This document shows, one piece after another, positions 6,666-12,637 of a DNA stretch of 13,072 bases. Within the stretch, counting starts at the first letter, position 1. Every line of letters begins with the position of its first letter. A program made the position numbers and the translations under genes. The stretch lies in the NCBI GenBank assembly GCA_964384585.1, contig CAYLME010000098.1:1-13072 (forward strand). Reading direction: 5' to 3'. The DNA is from DASTYK01 sp964384585 (GTDB lineage: Bacteria; Gemmatimonadota; Gemmatimonadetes; Longimicrobiales; RSA9). The notes beneath the pieces are model-generated. The model was not told where the DNA came from and ran no database searches. It worked only from the letters and a program-made list of their open reading frames with translations.

Positions 6666-7997
6666 TCATCGAGCGCGCTCCCCCGCGTGTGTCGGATCGG
6701 AACTCGCTGGCGGCTCCGGGGCGCGTCGCAACGCATAGATCCCTCCGCCCACGACCAGCGCGATGACGCCCGCGATCAGGTTGTTGAGATGCGCGCTCGA
6801 CAGGAATGCGAGCGAAAGCAGCAGCGCCATGATCGGGATCGTCGGACCACCGGGCAGTCGCAGCACGTTCGGACGATCACCCATGCGACGTCGCAGGATC
6901 GGCACTGCTGCGGCCGTGCCGATGTACGTGGTCAGCCGCGCGATGATCGAGAGCATGGCCAGCTGTACGAACGTGCCGGACAGTGCGAGTGCGAACGCGA
7001 TGATCGACAGTGTGAGGATGGCGGCCATCGGTGTCTGGTACCGGGGATGCACCTGCGCGAGGAAACGCGGGCCGTATCCGTCCTTTGCGAGGGCATAGAG
7101 GTAACGCGGTCCGACGAGCACCGTATTGCCGACGTTGCCGCCGATCGAGATCATCGCGGCAACGGTCATGAGCAGTGCGCCGCCCGGTCCCATGAACGTG
7201 CCGGCTGCTTCTGCCACGGGCGACGTGGACCCGGCAATGCCTGGCAAAGTGCCGAGCGCGACGAGCTGCACACCCGTGTAGACGAGCGTAACGACGAGAA
7301 TCATGGTGAGCAGCGCGAACGGCACGTCACGCTTTGGATTCCGGTACTCGCCCGCCGCTGCAGGCGTGTTCTCGAACCCTGCGTACGCGAACAGCAGCAG
7401 CAGCGACGCCTCGCCCAGCACACCGAGCGGCGGCATGCTCATCTCCGCGACGCGCGACCACTCGACGAAGAAGATGCCGATCGTGATGAAGACGGCGAGC
7501 GGTACGACCTTGGCAATCAGCAGGCCGACGGCGACACCGGCCCCCTGCCTCACGCCGATCACGTTGATCCACGTGAGCAGTCCGATCAGTGCGCCAATGA
7601 TCGCGATCTTCGGTACACCGGACGCGGCAGGCGACCAGAGGAAGCCGACGGCCAGCGCAAATCCGTTCGACAGCGATGCAATGGATGCGACGCGTGCGAG
7701 CCACGTCATCCAGCCGACCTCGAATCCGACGAACGCGCCGAAAGCCTCGCGCGCGTACAGGTACGCGCCGCCCGGTTCGTCGAAATAGCTCGACGCTTCG
7801 GCGAAACACAGTACGAGCAGCGCAACGGCGAACCCCGCCATGAGCACGCCGAGAATGCTGCTCATCCCCAGCAGTGCCGCCGCAGCCGCCGGCAGCAGAT
7901 AAACGCCGCTGCCGATCACCTCGTTGATCGACAGACCCACGAGTTGACGCCGTGAAACGGCGCGCACGAGTGTCGGACGCTCGGTTTCCGCCTGCAT
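6666..7997 (-). CDS. APC-family amino acid permease
   Basis: This is a 443-residue inner-membrane transporter of the amino acid-polyamine-organocation superfamily with about twelve hydrophobic segments. Segment 1 carries the diagnostic unwound helix motif NEVIGSGV (25-32), equivalent to 'G..IGSGIF', which contacts the amino acid backbone. Segment 6 and the following loop read FAYAGFENTPAAAGEYRNP (about 203-221), matching the family's 'f.GFE....aeE.kNP.r..P' signature. Other family features are FDEPGGAYLYAREAFG (about 72-87) in the segment 2-3 loop and the DGYGPRFLAQVHPRY.TP loop before segment 9. The frame stays open upstream to a GTG at 8102, adding 35 hydrophilic residues. I prefer the ATG at 7997 because family members start about 15-30 residues before segment 1, but neither start has a clear ribosome binding site. 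Specificity cannot be read from the sequence. The susC gene lies downstream on the same strand. Confidence 0.88.
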   Translation of the reverse strand: MQAETERPTLVRAVSRRQLVGLSINEVIGSGVYLLPAAAAALLGMSSILGVLMAGFAVALLVLCFAEASSYFDEPGGAYLYAREAFGAFVGFEVGWMTWLARVASIASLSNGFALAVGFLWSPAASGVPKIAIIGALIGLLTWINVIGVRQGAGVAVGLLIAKVVPLAVFITIGIFFVEWSRVAEMSMPPLGVLGEASLLLLFAYAGFENTPAAAGEYRNPKRDVPFALLTMILVVTLVYTGVQLVALGTLPGIAGSTSPVAEAAGTFMGPGGALLMTVAAMISIGGNVGNTVLVGPRYLYALAKDGYGPRFLAQVHPRYQTPMAAILTLSIIAFALALSGTFVQLAMLSIIARLTTYIGTAAAVPILRRRMGDRPNVLRLPGGPTIPIMALLLSLAFLSSAHLNNLIAGVIALVVGGGIYALRRAPEPPASSDPTHAGERAR

Positions 7998-8164
7998 CGG
8001 GAAGCTCGGCTTCGTCTGGATCTGTCGTTGGGTGTCGCTCGAACCGCAAGCCAGCCGAACGGCTGTCGGCTGTTGCTGACCGCTCGCATCCGTGATGCTC
8101 ACAACAGTAACGCCGACCCATCCCGCTTCCTACGCTCGCGGGACAGGTCGTCGGCAGCCGGTCA

Positions 8165-8188
8165 CCCGGAGCACGCGTGTGCTCCGGG
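8165..8188 (-). terminator. Strong hairpin downstream of the yidB-like gene
   Basis: The arms cccggagcac (8165-8174) and gtgctccggg (8179-8188) form a perfect 10-bp stem with a 4-base loop, beginning 13 bases after the stop codon at 8202-8204. There is no T-tract beyond it. It separates the DUF937 gene from the permease gene downstream. Confidence 0.55.
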
Positions 8189-8201
8189 CATGTCAGTGCG
8201 G

Positions 8202-8735
8202 CTAGCGCTTCCGGCTCAGGAACCCGCCGAGAATGCCACCCAGGTCATCGACCATCGAACCGTCGCCGTCCCTGTCGAGGAGCGAGTCCAGCATCCCGCC
8301 CAGGCCGCCGGCCTGCGCGGCGCCGCTCTTCTTCTGCTTCGACATCGCGCCCATCGCCAGCGCTGCCAGCAGGGGCAGCATCTTCTTCAGAACCGCCGGG
8401 TCGATGCCCGTCCGCTGGCTCGCTCCCGCCGCGACGTTCCGACTGACTTCCTTGCTGCCGAAGATGTGGCCGAGGATGGCGTTGCCGTCGGCGGTCGTTG
8501 CCGGGGCGCCGAGCGTCTCGGGCTGATCGAGGTAGGCGTCGTGACGCCCCGTCGCGAGCGCGGCGTCCAGGCCCGCCTGGTTCGTGGTCATGTTGCGCTT
8601 GAGGCCTGCAGCGAGCGCCGGCATGAGCGCCCCGATCGCAGCGCTCGCCTGCTCGGGCTTCAGGCCGAACTGCGCGGCGAGCTGCTCTACCGCCGCACCG
8701 TCGCGGGCGCCGAGGACCGAATCGAGAATGTTCAT
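8202..8735 (-). CDS. YidB-like DUF937 domain protein
   Basis: This 177-residue protein matches the DUF937/YidB family along its length. The N-terminal MNILDSVLGARDGAAVEQLA is followed by an Ala/Gly-rich helical repeat (FGLKPEQASAAIGALMPAL, about 23-41). Then come the family hallmark DGNAILGHIFGSKEVSRNVA (about 81-100) and the 'SQRTGIDPAVLKKMLPLLAALAMGA' block. The C-terminal tail has Gly-rich GLGGMLDSLLDRDGDGS and ends GGFLSRKR, where DRDGDGS resembles a calcium-loop sequence. The family's function is unsettled; many members are small cytoplasmic or envelope-associated proteins. The ATG at 8735 is chosen because family members begin M(d/n)IL; the frame stays open upstream to 8840, but those residues have no family resemblance. 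It is divergent from the LysM gene with a 169-bp gap between them. Confidence 0.83.
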   Translation of the reverse strand: MNILDSVLGARDGAAVEQLAAQFGLKPEQASAAIGALMPALAAGLKRNMTTNQAGLDAALATGRHDAYLDQPETLGAPATTADGNAILGHIFGSKEVSRNVAAGASQRTGIDPAVLKKMLPLLAALAMGAMSKQKKSGAAQAGGLGGMLDSLLDRDGDGSMVDDLGGILGGFLSRKR

Positions 8736-8904
8736 GATGCACCACGGCTTGAGGGATTGTTCTTCTGCTTGCCGCGGGCCGACTCGCTGTCGCCCGCGCA
8801 GCGATGTGACCGCACGCCGCAGGCCACTCGGGCACGGCATGCATAATGCCTTCCGGGACCGTGCCGTGCAGTCTCGTTCCCATCTCTAACAGTGGAGGGC
8901 ACGC
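8736..8904. promoter_or_regulatory. Divergent promoter region between the DUF937 and LysM genes
   Basis: A CATAAT hexamer (8842-8847) is a fair -10 candidate for the plus-strand LysM gene, though no good -35 is evident. It lies inside an 8-bp inverted repeat, gcacggca (8832-8839) and tgccgtgc (8862-8869), and within a smaller dyad ggcat/atgcc. A regulator binding there could control one or both divergent genes. GGAGGG at 8894-8899 is the LysM ribosome binding site. Confidence 0.4.
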
Positions 8905-9189
8905 GTGGGAATCTTTGACCGAAAAGAGAAGCCCAAGGCGGACTTCTCGAAGGTGCAGAGTGGCGCATCGACGCAGCCGGACGCGTCGGCGCAGTCCGCT
9001 GCAGAAACGACACGCAGCTATACCGTCAAATCGGGAGACACGCTCTCCGCGATCGCGCGGCGCGAGTACGGCGACGCCGGCCAGTGGAAGCGCATCTTCG
9101 AGGCGAACCGCGACCAGATCGACAATCCCGACCTCATTCATCCCGGGCAGGAGTTGAAGATCCCGGCCGACGACGGCGGTGCACGATGA
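8905..9189 (+). CDS. Small LysM-domain protein
   Basis: This 94-residue protein has a short charged N-terminus (MGIFDRKEKPKADF), an Ala/Ser/Gln-rich linker (about 18-36) and one LysM domain at about 38-87. The domain shows the expected YTVKSGDTLSAIA start, an 'REYGDAGQWKRIFEANRDQI' middle and an 'LIHPGQELKIP' end. It resembles the C-terminal half of the potassium-binding protein Kbp (YgaU) but lacks the BON domain. LysM domains bind N-acetylglucosamine-containing glycans such as peptidoglycan. No signal peptide is visible, so it may act in the cytoplasm like Kbp or leave by another route. The start is GTG, supported by GGAGGG 5 bp upstream (8894-8899). The stop codon overlaps the start of the next gene in an ATGA, so the two are probably translated together. 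Confidence 0.88.
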   Translation: MGIFDRKEKPKADFSKVQSGASTQPDASAQSAAETTRSYTVKSGDTLSAIARREYGDAGQWKRIFEANRDQIDNPDLIHPGQELKIPADDGGAR

Positions 9190-9650
9190 CGACACAACGC
9201 GTATTCACGACGGCTATTGCGATCGGCCTCCTGCCGTTGCTCGGCGCCTGCGGCCGGGATGATGCGGCCGTGCAGGAGACGACCACGCCTCCGGCGATCG
9301 AGGCACCAGCAGGCATGGCAGCACGCGTCACTGACGTCGAGATGGGACGCTCCATCGATGCGCAGGGTCGCATTGCAGACGACGCTGATACCGACAGCTT
9401 CTCGCCTGCCGATACCATCTACATATCGGTGAACACGGAGGGCTCTGCGGCGGGCTCGCGGCTCACCGCACGCTGGACGTTCGAGGACGGGCAGGTCGTG
9501 GACGAGACGTCGCAGACCCTGTCAGCAACGGGGCCGGCAGTCACGGAGTTCCACATCTCGCATCCCGACGGCTTCCCGGTGGGCACGTATCGTGTCGAGA
9601 TCCTGCTCGACGGACAGACGGTCGAAACCGAGGAGTTCGAGGTGAGATAA
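9186..9650 (+). CDS. Small Ig-like lipoprotein
   Basis: This 154-residue protein is predicted to be exported and lipidated. The N-terminus MTTQRVFTTAIAIGLLPLLGAC is a lipoprotein signal with lipobox LLGAC (Cys22). After a Thr/Pro/Ala-rich linker (about 23-45), residues about 46-154 form an all-beta region: 'FSPADTIYISVNTEG', 'LTARWTFEDGQVVDE', 'TEFHISHPDGFPVGTYRVEILLDGQ' and 'ETEEFEVR'. This is a single Ig-like sandwich pattern common in small bacterial lipoproteins. No enzymatic motif is seen. The ATG at 9186 overlaps the stop of the LysM gene (ATGA), which fixes the start and implies translational coupling. The pair plausibly works at the cell envelope, but the function is not known. Confidence 0.82.
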   Translation: MTTQRVFTTAIAIGLLPLLGACGRDDAAVQETTTPPAIEAPAGMAARVTDVEMGRSIDAQGRIADDADTDSFSPADTIYISVNTEGSAAGSRLTARWTFEDGQVVDETSQTLSATGPAVTEFHISHPDGFPVGTYRVEILLDGQTVETEEFEVR

Positions 9651-9672
9651 CACGCACGGGCGAGCTCCTTCC

Positions 9673-9699
9673 GGGGGAACACGGTCGATGGGTTCCCCC
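9673..9699 (+). terminator. Hairpin after the lipoprotein gene
   Basis: The arms gggggaac (9673-9680) and gttccccc (9692-9699) make a perfect 8-bp stem with an 11-base loop, 22 bases after the lipoprotein stop codon. No clear T-run follows. It is likely the 3'-end structure of the LysM-lipoprotein transcript. Confidence 0.5.
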
Positions 9700-9716
9700 A
9701 CCCGCCCATGACACGC

Positions 9717-9748
9717 ACGGCCGGCGCCCGTGTCCCGGCGCCGGCCGT
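9717..9748 (-). terminator. Very stable GC hairpin after gene Y
   Basis: A perfect 12-bp inverted repeat (acggccggcgcc at 9717-9728 and ggcgccggccgt at 9737-9748) with an 8-base loop begins 12 bases after the stop codon of gene Y on the minus strand. With the hairpin at 9673-9699 it gives each of the two convergent genes its own stem-loop. No T-tract accompanies it. Confidence 0.5.
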
Positions 9749-9760
9749 CGGCATGTCAGC

Positions 9761-11446
9761 CTACTGCACCCGCTCGATTACCACGGAGCCAACGTCGCCG
9801 GCCGAGTGGCCTTCATTGACGTAATGGGTTCCCGGCAGGAGGTAGGAGCCGCCGCCGCCCCCGAAGAAGCCGCCATCGCCGCCGGAAAACCCGCCGCCGC
9901 CGCCGCCGCCATCACAACCCTCACCGCTGCCGCCGCCGCCGAAGCCGCCGAAGGCGGTGCGCGGCCCACTGCACGGGGTCATGTCGGGAGCCACGCCGCC
10001 GACCATCCCGTTGGCCCACAACCGGCCGCCCTGCCCAAGCATGACCGTGCCGTCCCGCGACCGGTCGTCCCAGCCGTTCCCGTAGAAGCCGGCACCGCCG
10101 GAGCCGTACGACGCCTCGCTCCCTCTGCCGCCGAGGGAGACCTGGTCGCCCCGGTGTTCACCTGCGAAGCAATAGGCCCCGGTCTCTCCCCCTGAACCCA
10201 TGCCGCCGTACGGGCTGGTATTCGCGTTGCAGCCGTCCTCCTGCGCCAGGTTGTGCGCGCCGCCGCCGCCACCCGCGATCACCAGTGGTTGGCCCGCGCG
10301 CACCACGAAGCTGCCGCCGCCACCGCCGCCGCTCCAGCCACTGCCCTGACCGGAGCCCTGCTGACCGACCACGATGGCAAGCACGTCGCCCGCAGCCAAC
10401 TGAATCTCGCCCGCGATGATGGCGCCGGCCCCGCCGCGTTGACTGGGTGCCGCGGACGCGCCGCGCGCACCCGTCGCGGTGATCCTGTAGGTACCGGAAG
10501 CCGGGACCTCCCAGTGCTGGATCCCGTCGATCACCTCGACCATGCCCGCCAGCGGCGACTCCGCGTAGGCGTCCGTGCACTGCACACCGCTCGGGCCGAA
10601 CGCGCCGGTGGCGCCGCACGTCGTGAACGTCCAGGTACCGGACTGCGGCGGGTCGTTGCCGGCGGCTACGTCCAGCATGGCGGTGCCGCTGATCCCCTGG
10701 ATCGTGGCGGTGATCGCGACCTGCCCGGCAGTCACTCCGGTAGCCACGCCGGACGCAGCGATGGTCGCGACGCCATCGTCGCTGGAGGACCAGGTTGTCG
10801 TTAGGCCGGTGACCACGGCATCGGCATCGTCGTATGCCGTCGCGACGTACTGCTGCGTCTCTCCAGCGGTGATTTCTGCTGCGGCCGGCGTCACCGCGAC
10901 GCGCACCACCGCAGCCGGCACCACCGCGCTCGCGCCGATCCAGAAGCGGATGGGCAGGGTGCGACCGTGCAACACGCCCAGCACGTTGTCTGCGTCCGCG
11001 GCTCGTGCCTCGCGGCCGTTCGCCACGATCCGCACCCACGTCGAGCCCAGCACGGTGGTTCCGACACGCACGCGCACCAGGTAGTCCGTGCCCATCACGG
11101 CGCCCGTCGCGCCGGTGTTCCAGTTCACGATGAAGTGCGCGTTGCTCGTGCGCACCGTCTCCGCGCCTGTGGACCCGCTGCTGGCGAAGCTTGCATGCGG
11201 CAGGTCGCACGCGGCTGTTTCACAGATCTCCACGACCGGCTCGAGCGAGCGGTCGACCGGTCCCGCCTGCTCGGCCGGGGACGCGATTGGCGGCAGGAAG
11301 TGGAAGCCGGCGGACGCCGTTCCGGCGACCGACGCGGCGGCGCGGACGTCGCCCGGCACAGGCCCCGTGGCCAGCTCGCCGGATTCGCACGCTCCGAGCA
11401 GAACGGCGAGGCTGAGCAGGGTGAGCCTTCTCTTGCGGTGCATCAT
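9761..11446 (-). CDS. Gene Y: lipoprotein with BIG2-type Ig domain and ALK/LTK-like glycine-rich domain
   Basis: This 561-residue exported lipoprotein has the N-terminus MMHRKRRLTLLSLAVLLGAC with lipobox LLGAC (Cys20). Residues about 86-172 form a beta module, 'NAHFIVNWNTGA...LVRVRVGTTVLG...GRTLPIRFWI', that I associate with secreted proteins of Gemmatimonadota. Residues about 182-260 are a bacterial Ig-like group 2 domain ('VAVTPAAAEITAGETQQYVA', 'TTTWSSSDDGVATIAASGVA'). Residues about 273-555 resemble the glycine-rich domain of ALK/LTK receptors and its bacterial relatives: FTTCGATGAFGPSGVQC, 'W.VPASGTYRITATGARG', 'GD.LAIVVGQQG', 'GGGGGSFVV', 'PLVIAGGGGGA', and near the end GGGGGGFSGGDGGFFGGGGG. 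The first of two adjacent ATG codons (11446) is used; GGAG lies 6 bases upstream. A TTG at 11467 is in frame but lacks a suitable site. It is probably a surface adhesive or binding protein. Its leader shares an element with gene X. Confidence 0.85.
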   Translation of the reverse strand: MMHRKRRLTLLSLAVLLGACESGELATGPVPGDVRAAASVAGTASAGFHFLPPIASPAEQAGPVDRSLEPVVEICETAACDLPHASFASSGSTGAETVRTSNAHFIVNWNTGATGAVMGTDYLVRVRVGTTVLGSTWVRIVANGREARAADADNVLGVLHGRTLPIRFWIGASAVVPAAVVRVAVTPAAAEITAGETQQYVATAYDDADAVVTGLTTTWSSSDDGVATIAASGVATGVTAGQVAITATIQGISGTAMLDVAAGNDPPQSGTWTFTTCGATGAFGPSGVQCTDAYAESPLAGMVEVIDGIQHWEVPASGTYRITATGARGASAAPSQRGGAGAIIAGEIQLAAGDVLAIVVGQQGSGQGSGWSGGGGGGSFVVRAGQPLVIAGGGGGAHNLAQEDGCNANTSPYGGMGSGGETGAYCFAGEHRGDQVSLGGRGSEASYGSGGAGFYGNGWDDRSRDGTVMLGQGGRLWANGMVGGVAPDMTPCSGPRTAFGGFGGGGSGEGCDGGGGGGGFSGGDGGFFGGGGGSYLLPGTHYVNEGHSAGDVGSVVIERVQ

Positions 11447-11504
11447 ATGGGTCTCCGTCGAGTTCAACAGGCATGGGGAGAACGGGTCGGGCCGCTATCT
11501 CCAG

Positions 11505-11532
11505 TAACCGGAAACCGGCCGTTCCGGGCTCA
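11505..11532 (-). promoter_or_regulatory. Leader element shared with gene X (copy upstream of Y)
   Basis: Twelve bases on the plus strand, taaccggaaacc (11505-11516), are identical to 12543-12554. The flanks are also similar: ccggg with a ca two bases further on, and on the other side gccgc(t/c)at. In both cases the element lies about 60-75 bases upstream of the start codon, and the minus strand reads GGTTTCCGGTTA. It contains a CCGGAA...TTCCGG dyad here. It may be a promoter or an RNA leader structure; I cannot match it to a known riboswitch. Confidence 0.4.
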
Positions 11533-11697
11533 TCCCGGCAGCAGTGACGGTGCGGGAACGTGATGCGCGCCGGCGCGGAAGGGGCGGAACTGCGGGATCC
11601 GGCGAGGTGAGGGTGTGGTTGTACGAGGCCGTGGGGGTGACCGACAGGCGTGCGCGGTCCGAGGGATCTGCGCGCCAAACGAGCCGGGTTCCTCGCG

Positions 11698-11754
11698 CTC
11701 GATCGTCAGGCGCCCATCGCCGCTGACAACTCCTCGAGCACGGCCGCGTCGGTC
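11698..11754 (-). pseudogene. Orphan copy of the queG 3' end
   Basis: These 57 bases match 12608-12664 at 56 of 57 positions (mismatch at 11746, g here and a at 12656). Read on the minus strand they encode TDAAVLEELSAAMGA and a stop, against TDVAVLEELSAAMGA at the true queG end. Homology stops abruptly at both edges, and no ribosome binding site or open frame makes this a gene. It begins 25 bases after the stop of gene X and includes the hairpin described at the queG end, so it could now act as the 3' end of the X transcript. Confidence 0.8.
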
Positions 11755-11779
11755 CGGTCGTGCCGTTGTTCCATGTAAC

Positions 11780-12469
11780 TCAGTCCTGCCCGCAATCGAA
11801 GTCGGCCGCGCTGCGGAACGTGAGCGTGAACGAGGCGTGCTCCACGTCACCGACGCCGAGCGGCAGCATCGCGATGCCATTGACCATACCGCCCACGTGC
11901 GTGCCGTCGTTGCTGGTGACGTTGAGCGTCGCGTCGGTTTCCGTGTAGGTGGCCGACCCGGGCACGGCCATCCACATGGCCCCGCCCAGCACGGGTGAAA
12001 AGTCGAACCGGGCCGGCCAGCTGCCGGAAGCGACCGGGGTGGCCGGTCCCACCGCCGCGACTCCGCCCGTCGGACCATCGCCGTCCTCTTCCTGCTCGAA
12101 CGTCATGGTGAAGCTACCGGGCGTGCCGGTAGGCTGGTCGGGGTAGAAGTGGCCGGCATACTGACCCGCCCACGTCCCGCCGAAACCGCCCTCGATGGTG
12201 AGCGACCACGAGCAGGTACCGCCCACGGTCACGCTGGCTACACCCTTCGCCGCGGGGTCCTGCACGCTCGTAGCGATCACCAGGTGCTCGCCGAGCTGCG
12301 TGGGGGCGGTGAACAGGCCCTCAGCGGAGATCGGTGCCGGCGCGTCATCACGCCCTACCGCGCTCCAGGCCACCGACGCGGAGCCGAGCACTACGGTCAG
12401 AACGGCCAACGTAGTGCGATGCGGTCGGCGGCGCGGCGCGCTGCCGGGAACTGACCGTTCGAGCTGCAT
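11780..12469 (-). CDS. Gene X: secreted protein of unknown function with partial Ig-like domain
   Basis: I do not recognise this 229-residue protein as a whole. The N-terminus has a basic region (RRRPHR, 13-18), a hydrophobic stretch TTLAVLTVVLGSASVAW (19-35) and small residues near 36-39, so a Sec signal peptide is likely. Residues about 31-82 read like the second half of a bacterial Ig-like domain: 'SVAWSAVG', 'ISAEGLFTAP', 'GEHLVIATSV' and 'KGVASVTV'. The rest (83-229) is Gly/Thr-rich and probably all beta, with 'CSWSLTIEGGFGGTWAGQYAG' at its start and 'ASFTLTFRSAADFDC' at its end. The only two cysteines, 86 and 226, could form a disulfide joining the ends of that domain. The ATG at 12469 has GGAG seven bases upstream; an in-frame ATG at 12535 is less likely. 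The gene lies between two copies of the queG 3' end and shares a leader element with gene Y. Confidence 0.72.
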   Translation of the reverse strand: MQLERSVPGSAPRRRPHRTTLAVLTVVLGSASVAWSAVGRDDAPAPISAEGLFTAPTQLGEHLVIATSVQDPAAKGVASVTVGGTCSWSLTIEGGFGGTWAGQYAGHFYPDQPTGTPGSFTMTFEQEEDGDGPTGGVAAVGPATPVASGSWPARFDFSPVLGGAMWMAVPGSATYTETDATLNVTSNDGTHVGGMVNGIAMLPLGVGDVEHASFTLTFRSAADFDCGQD

Positions 12470-12542
12470 CTCGGATCTCCGATCGTGGTATGCGCAGGCA
12501 GGGCTGGGCCTGGCGAAGACGGCACGCGCCGCCATACCTCTT

Positions 12543-12570
12543 TAACCGGAAACCCGCGGAACCGGGATCA
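12543..12570 (-). promoter_or_regulatory. Leader element shared with gene Y (copy upstream of X)
   Basis: The plus-strand taaccggaaacc (12543-12554) is followed by a related ccggg and ca, and preceded by gccgccat, mirroring the element upstream of gene Y. The element lies about 73 bases before the X start codon and about 46 bases after the queG stop. Its recurrence before two exported-protein genes suggests shared control of transcription or mRNA fate. Confidence 0.4.
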
Positions 12571-12614
12571 CCCACGGCCGCGTTCGCGACTTCGCGGCGC
12601 TCGCGCCCTCGATC

Positions 12615-12637
12615 GTCAGGCGCCCATCGCCGCTGAC
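12615..12637 (-). terminator. Imperfect hairpin across the queG stop codon
   Basis: The arms gtcag+gcg (12615-12622) and cgc+ctgac (12628-12637) pair with a 2-base bulge (12631-12632) and a 5-base loop. The stop codon (12616-12618) is inside the stem. The same structure is present in the orphan copy at 11705-11727. It may be part of the queG transcript end, or simply a feature of the repeat. Confidence 0.3.

Larger units (their letters stand above)
11447..11779 (-). other. Gap between genes X and Y: queG-tail copy plus Y leader
   Basis: No gene is supported in these 333 bases. From the gene X side, 25 bases after its stop comes the copied queG 3' end (11698-11754). Then follows about 165 bp of GC-rich sequence with nothing I recognise, then the leader element shared with X (11505-11532), and finally the ribosome binding site of Y (GGAG, 6 bases before its ATG). 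Confidence 0.6.

Noticed and set aside
6345..7955. A 536-codon plus-strand frame opposite the permease gene
   Set aside because: It is rich in Arg, His, Asp and Glu without any domain, and is the antisense of a permease with clear APC motifs.
9840..9960. GCC/CCG-rich runs resembling a simple repeat or CRISPR-like array
   Set aside because: These are the codons of the polyglycine tracts in gene Y, read from the opposite strand. There are no constant repeats or unique spacers.
11220..11678. Minus-strand frame over the gene Y leader
   Set aside because: Most of it overlaps gene Y in another phase. No recognisable domain, and the ribosome binding site belongs to the gene Y start.
12543..12570. 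Possible integron attC site or c-di-GMP riboswitch in the shared leader element
   Set aside because: The GTTRRRY core of attC is not matched (GTTAAAG and GTTACTG), and the conserved core of the GEMM riboswitch is absent.
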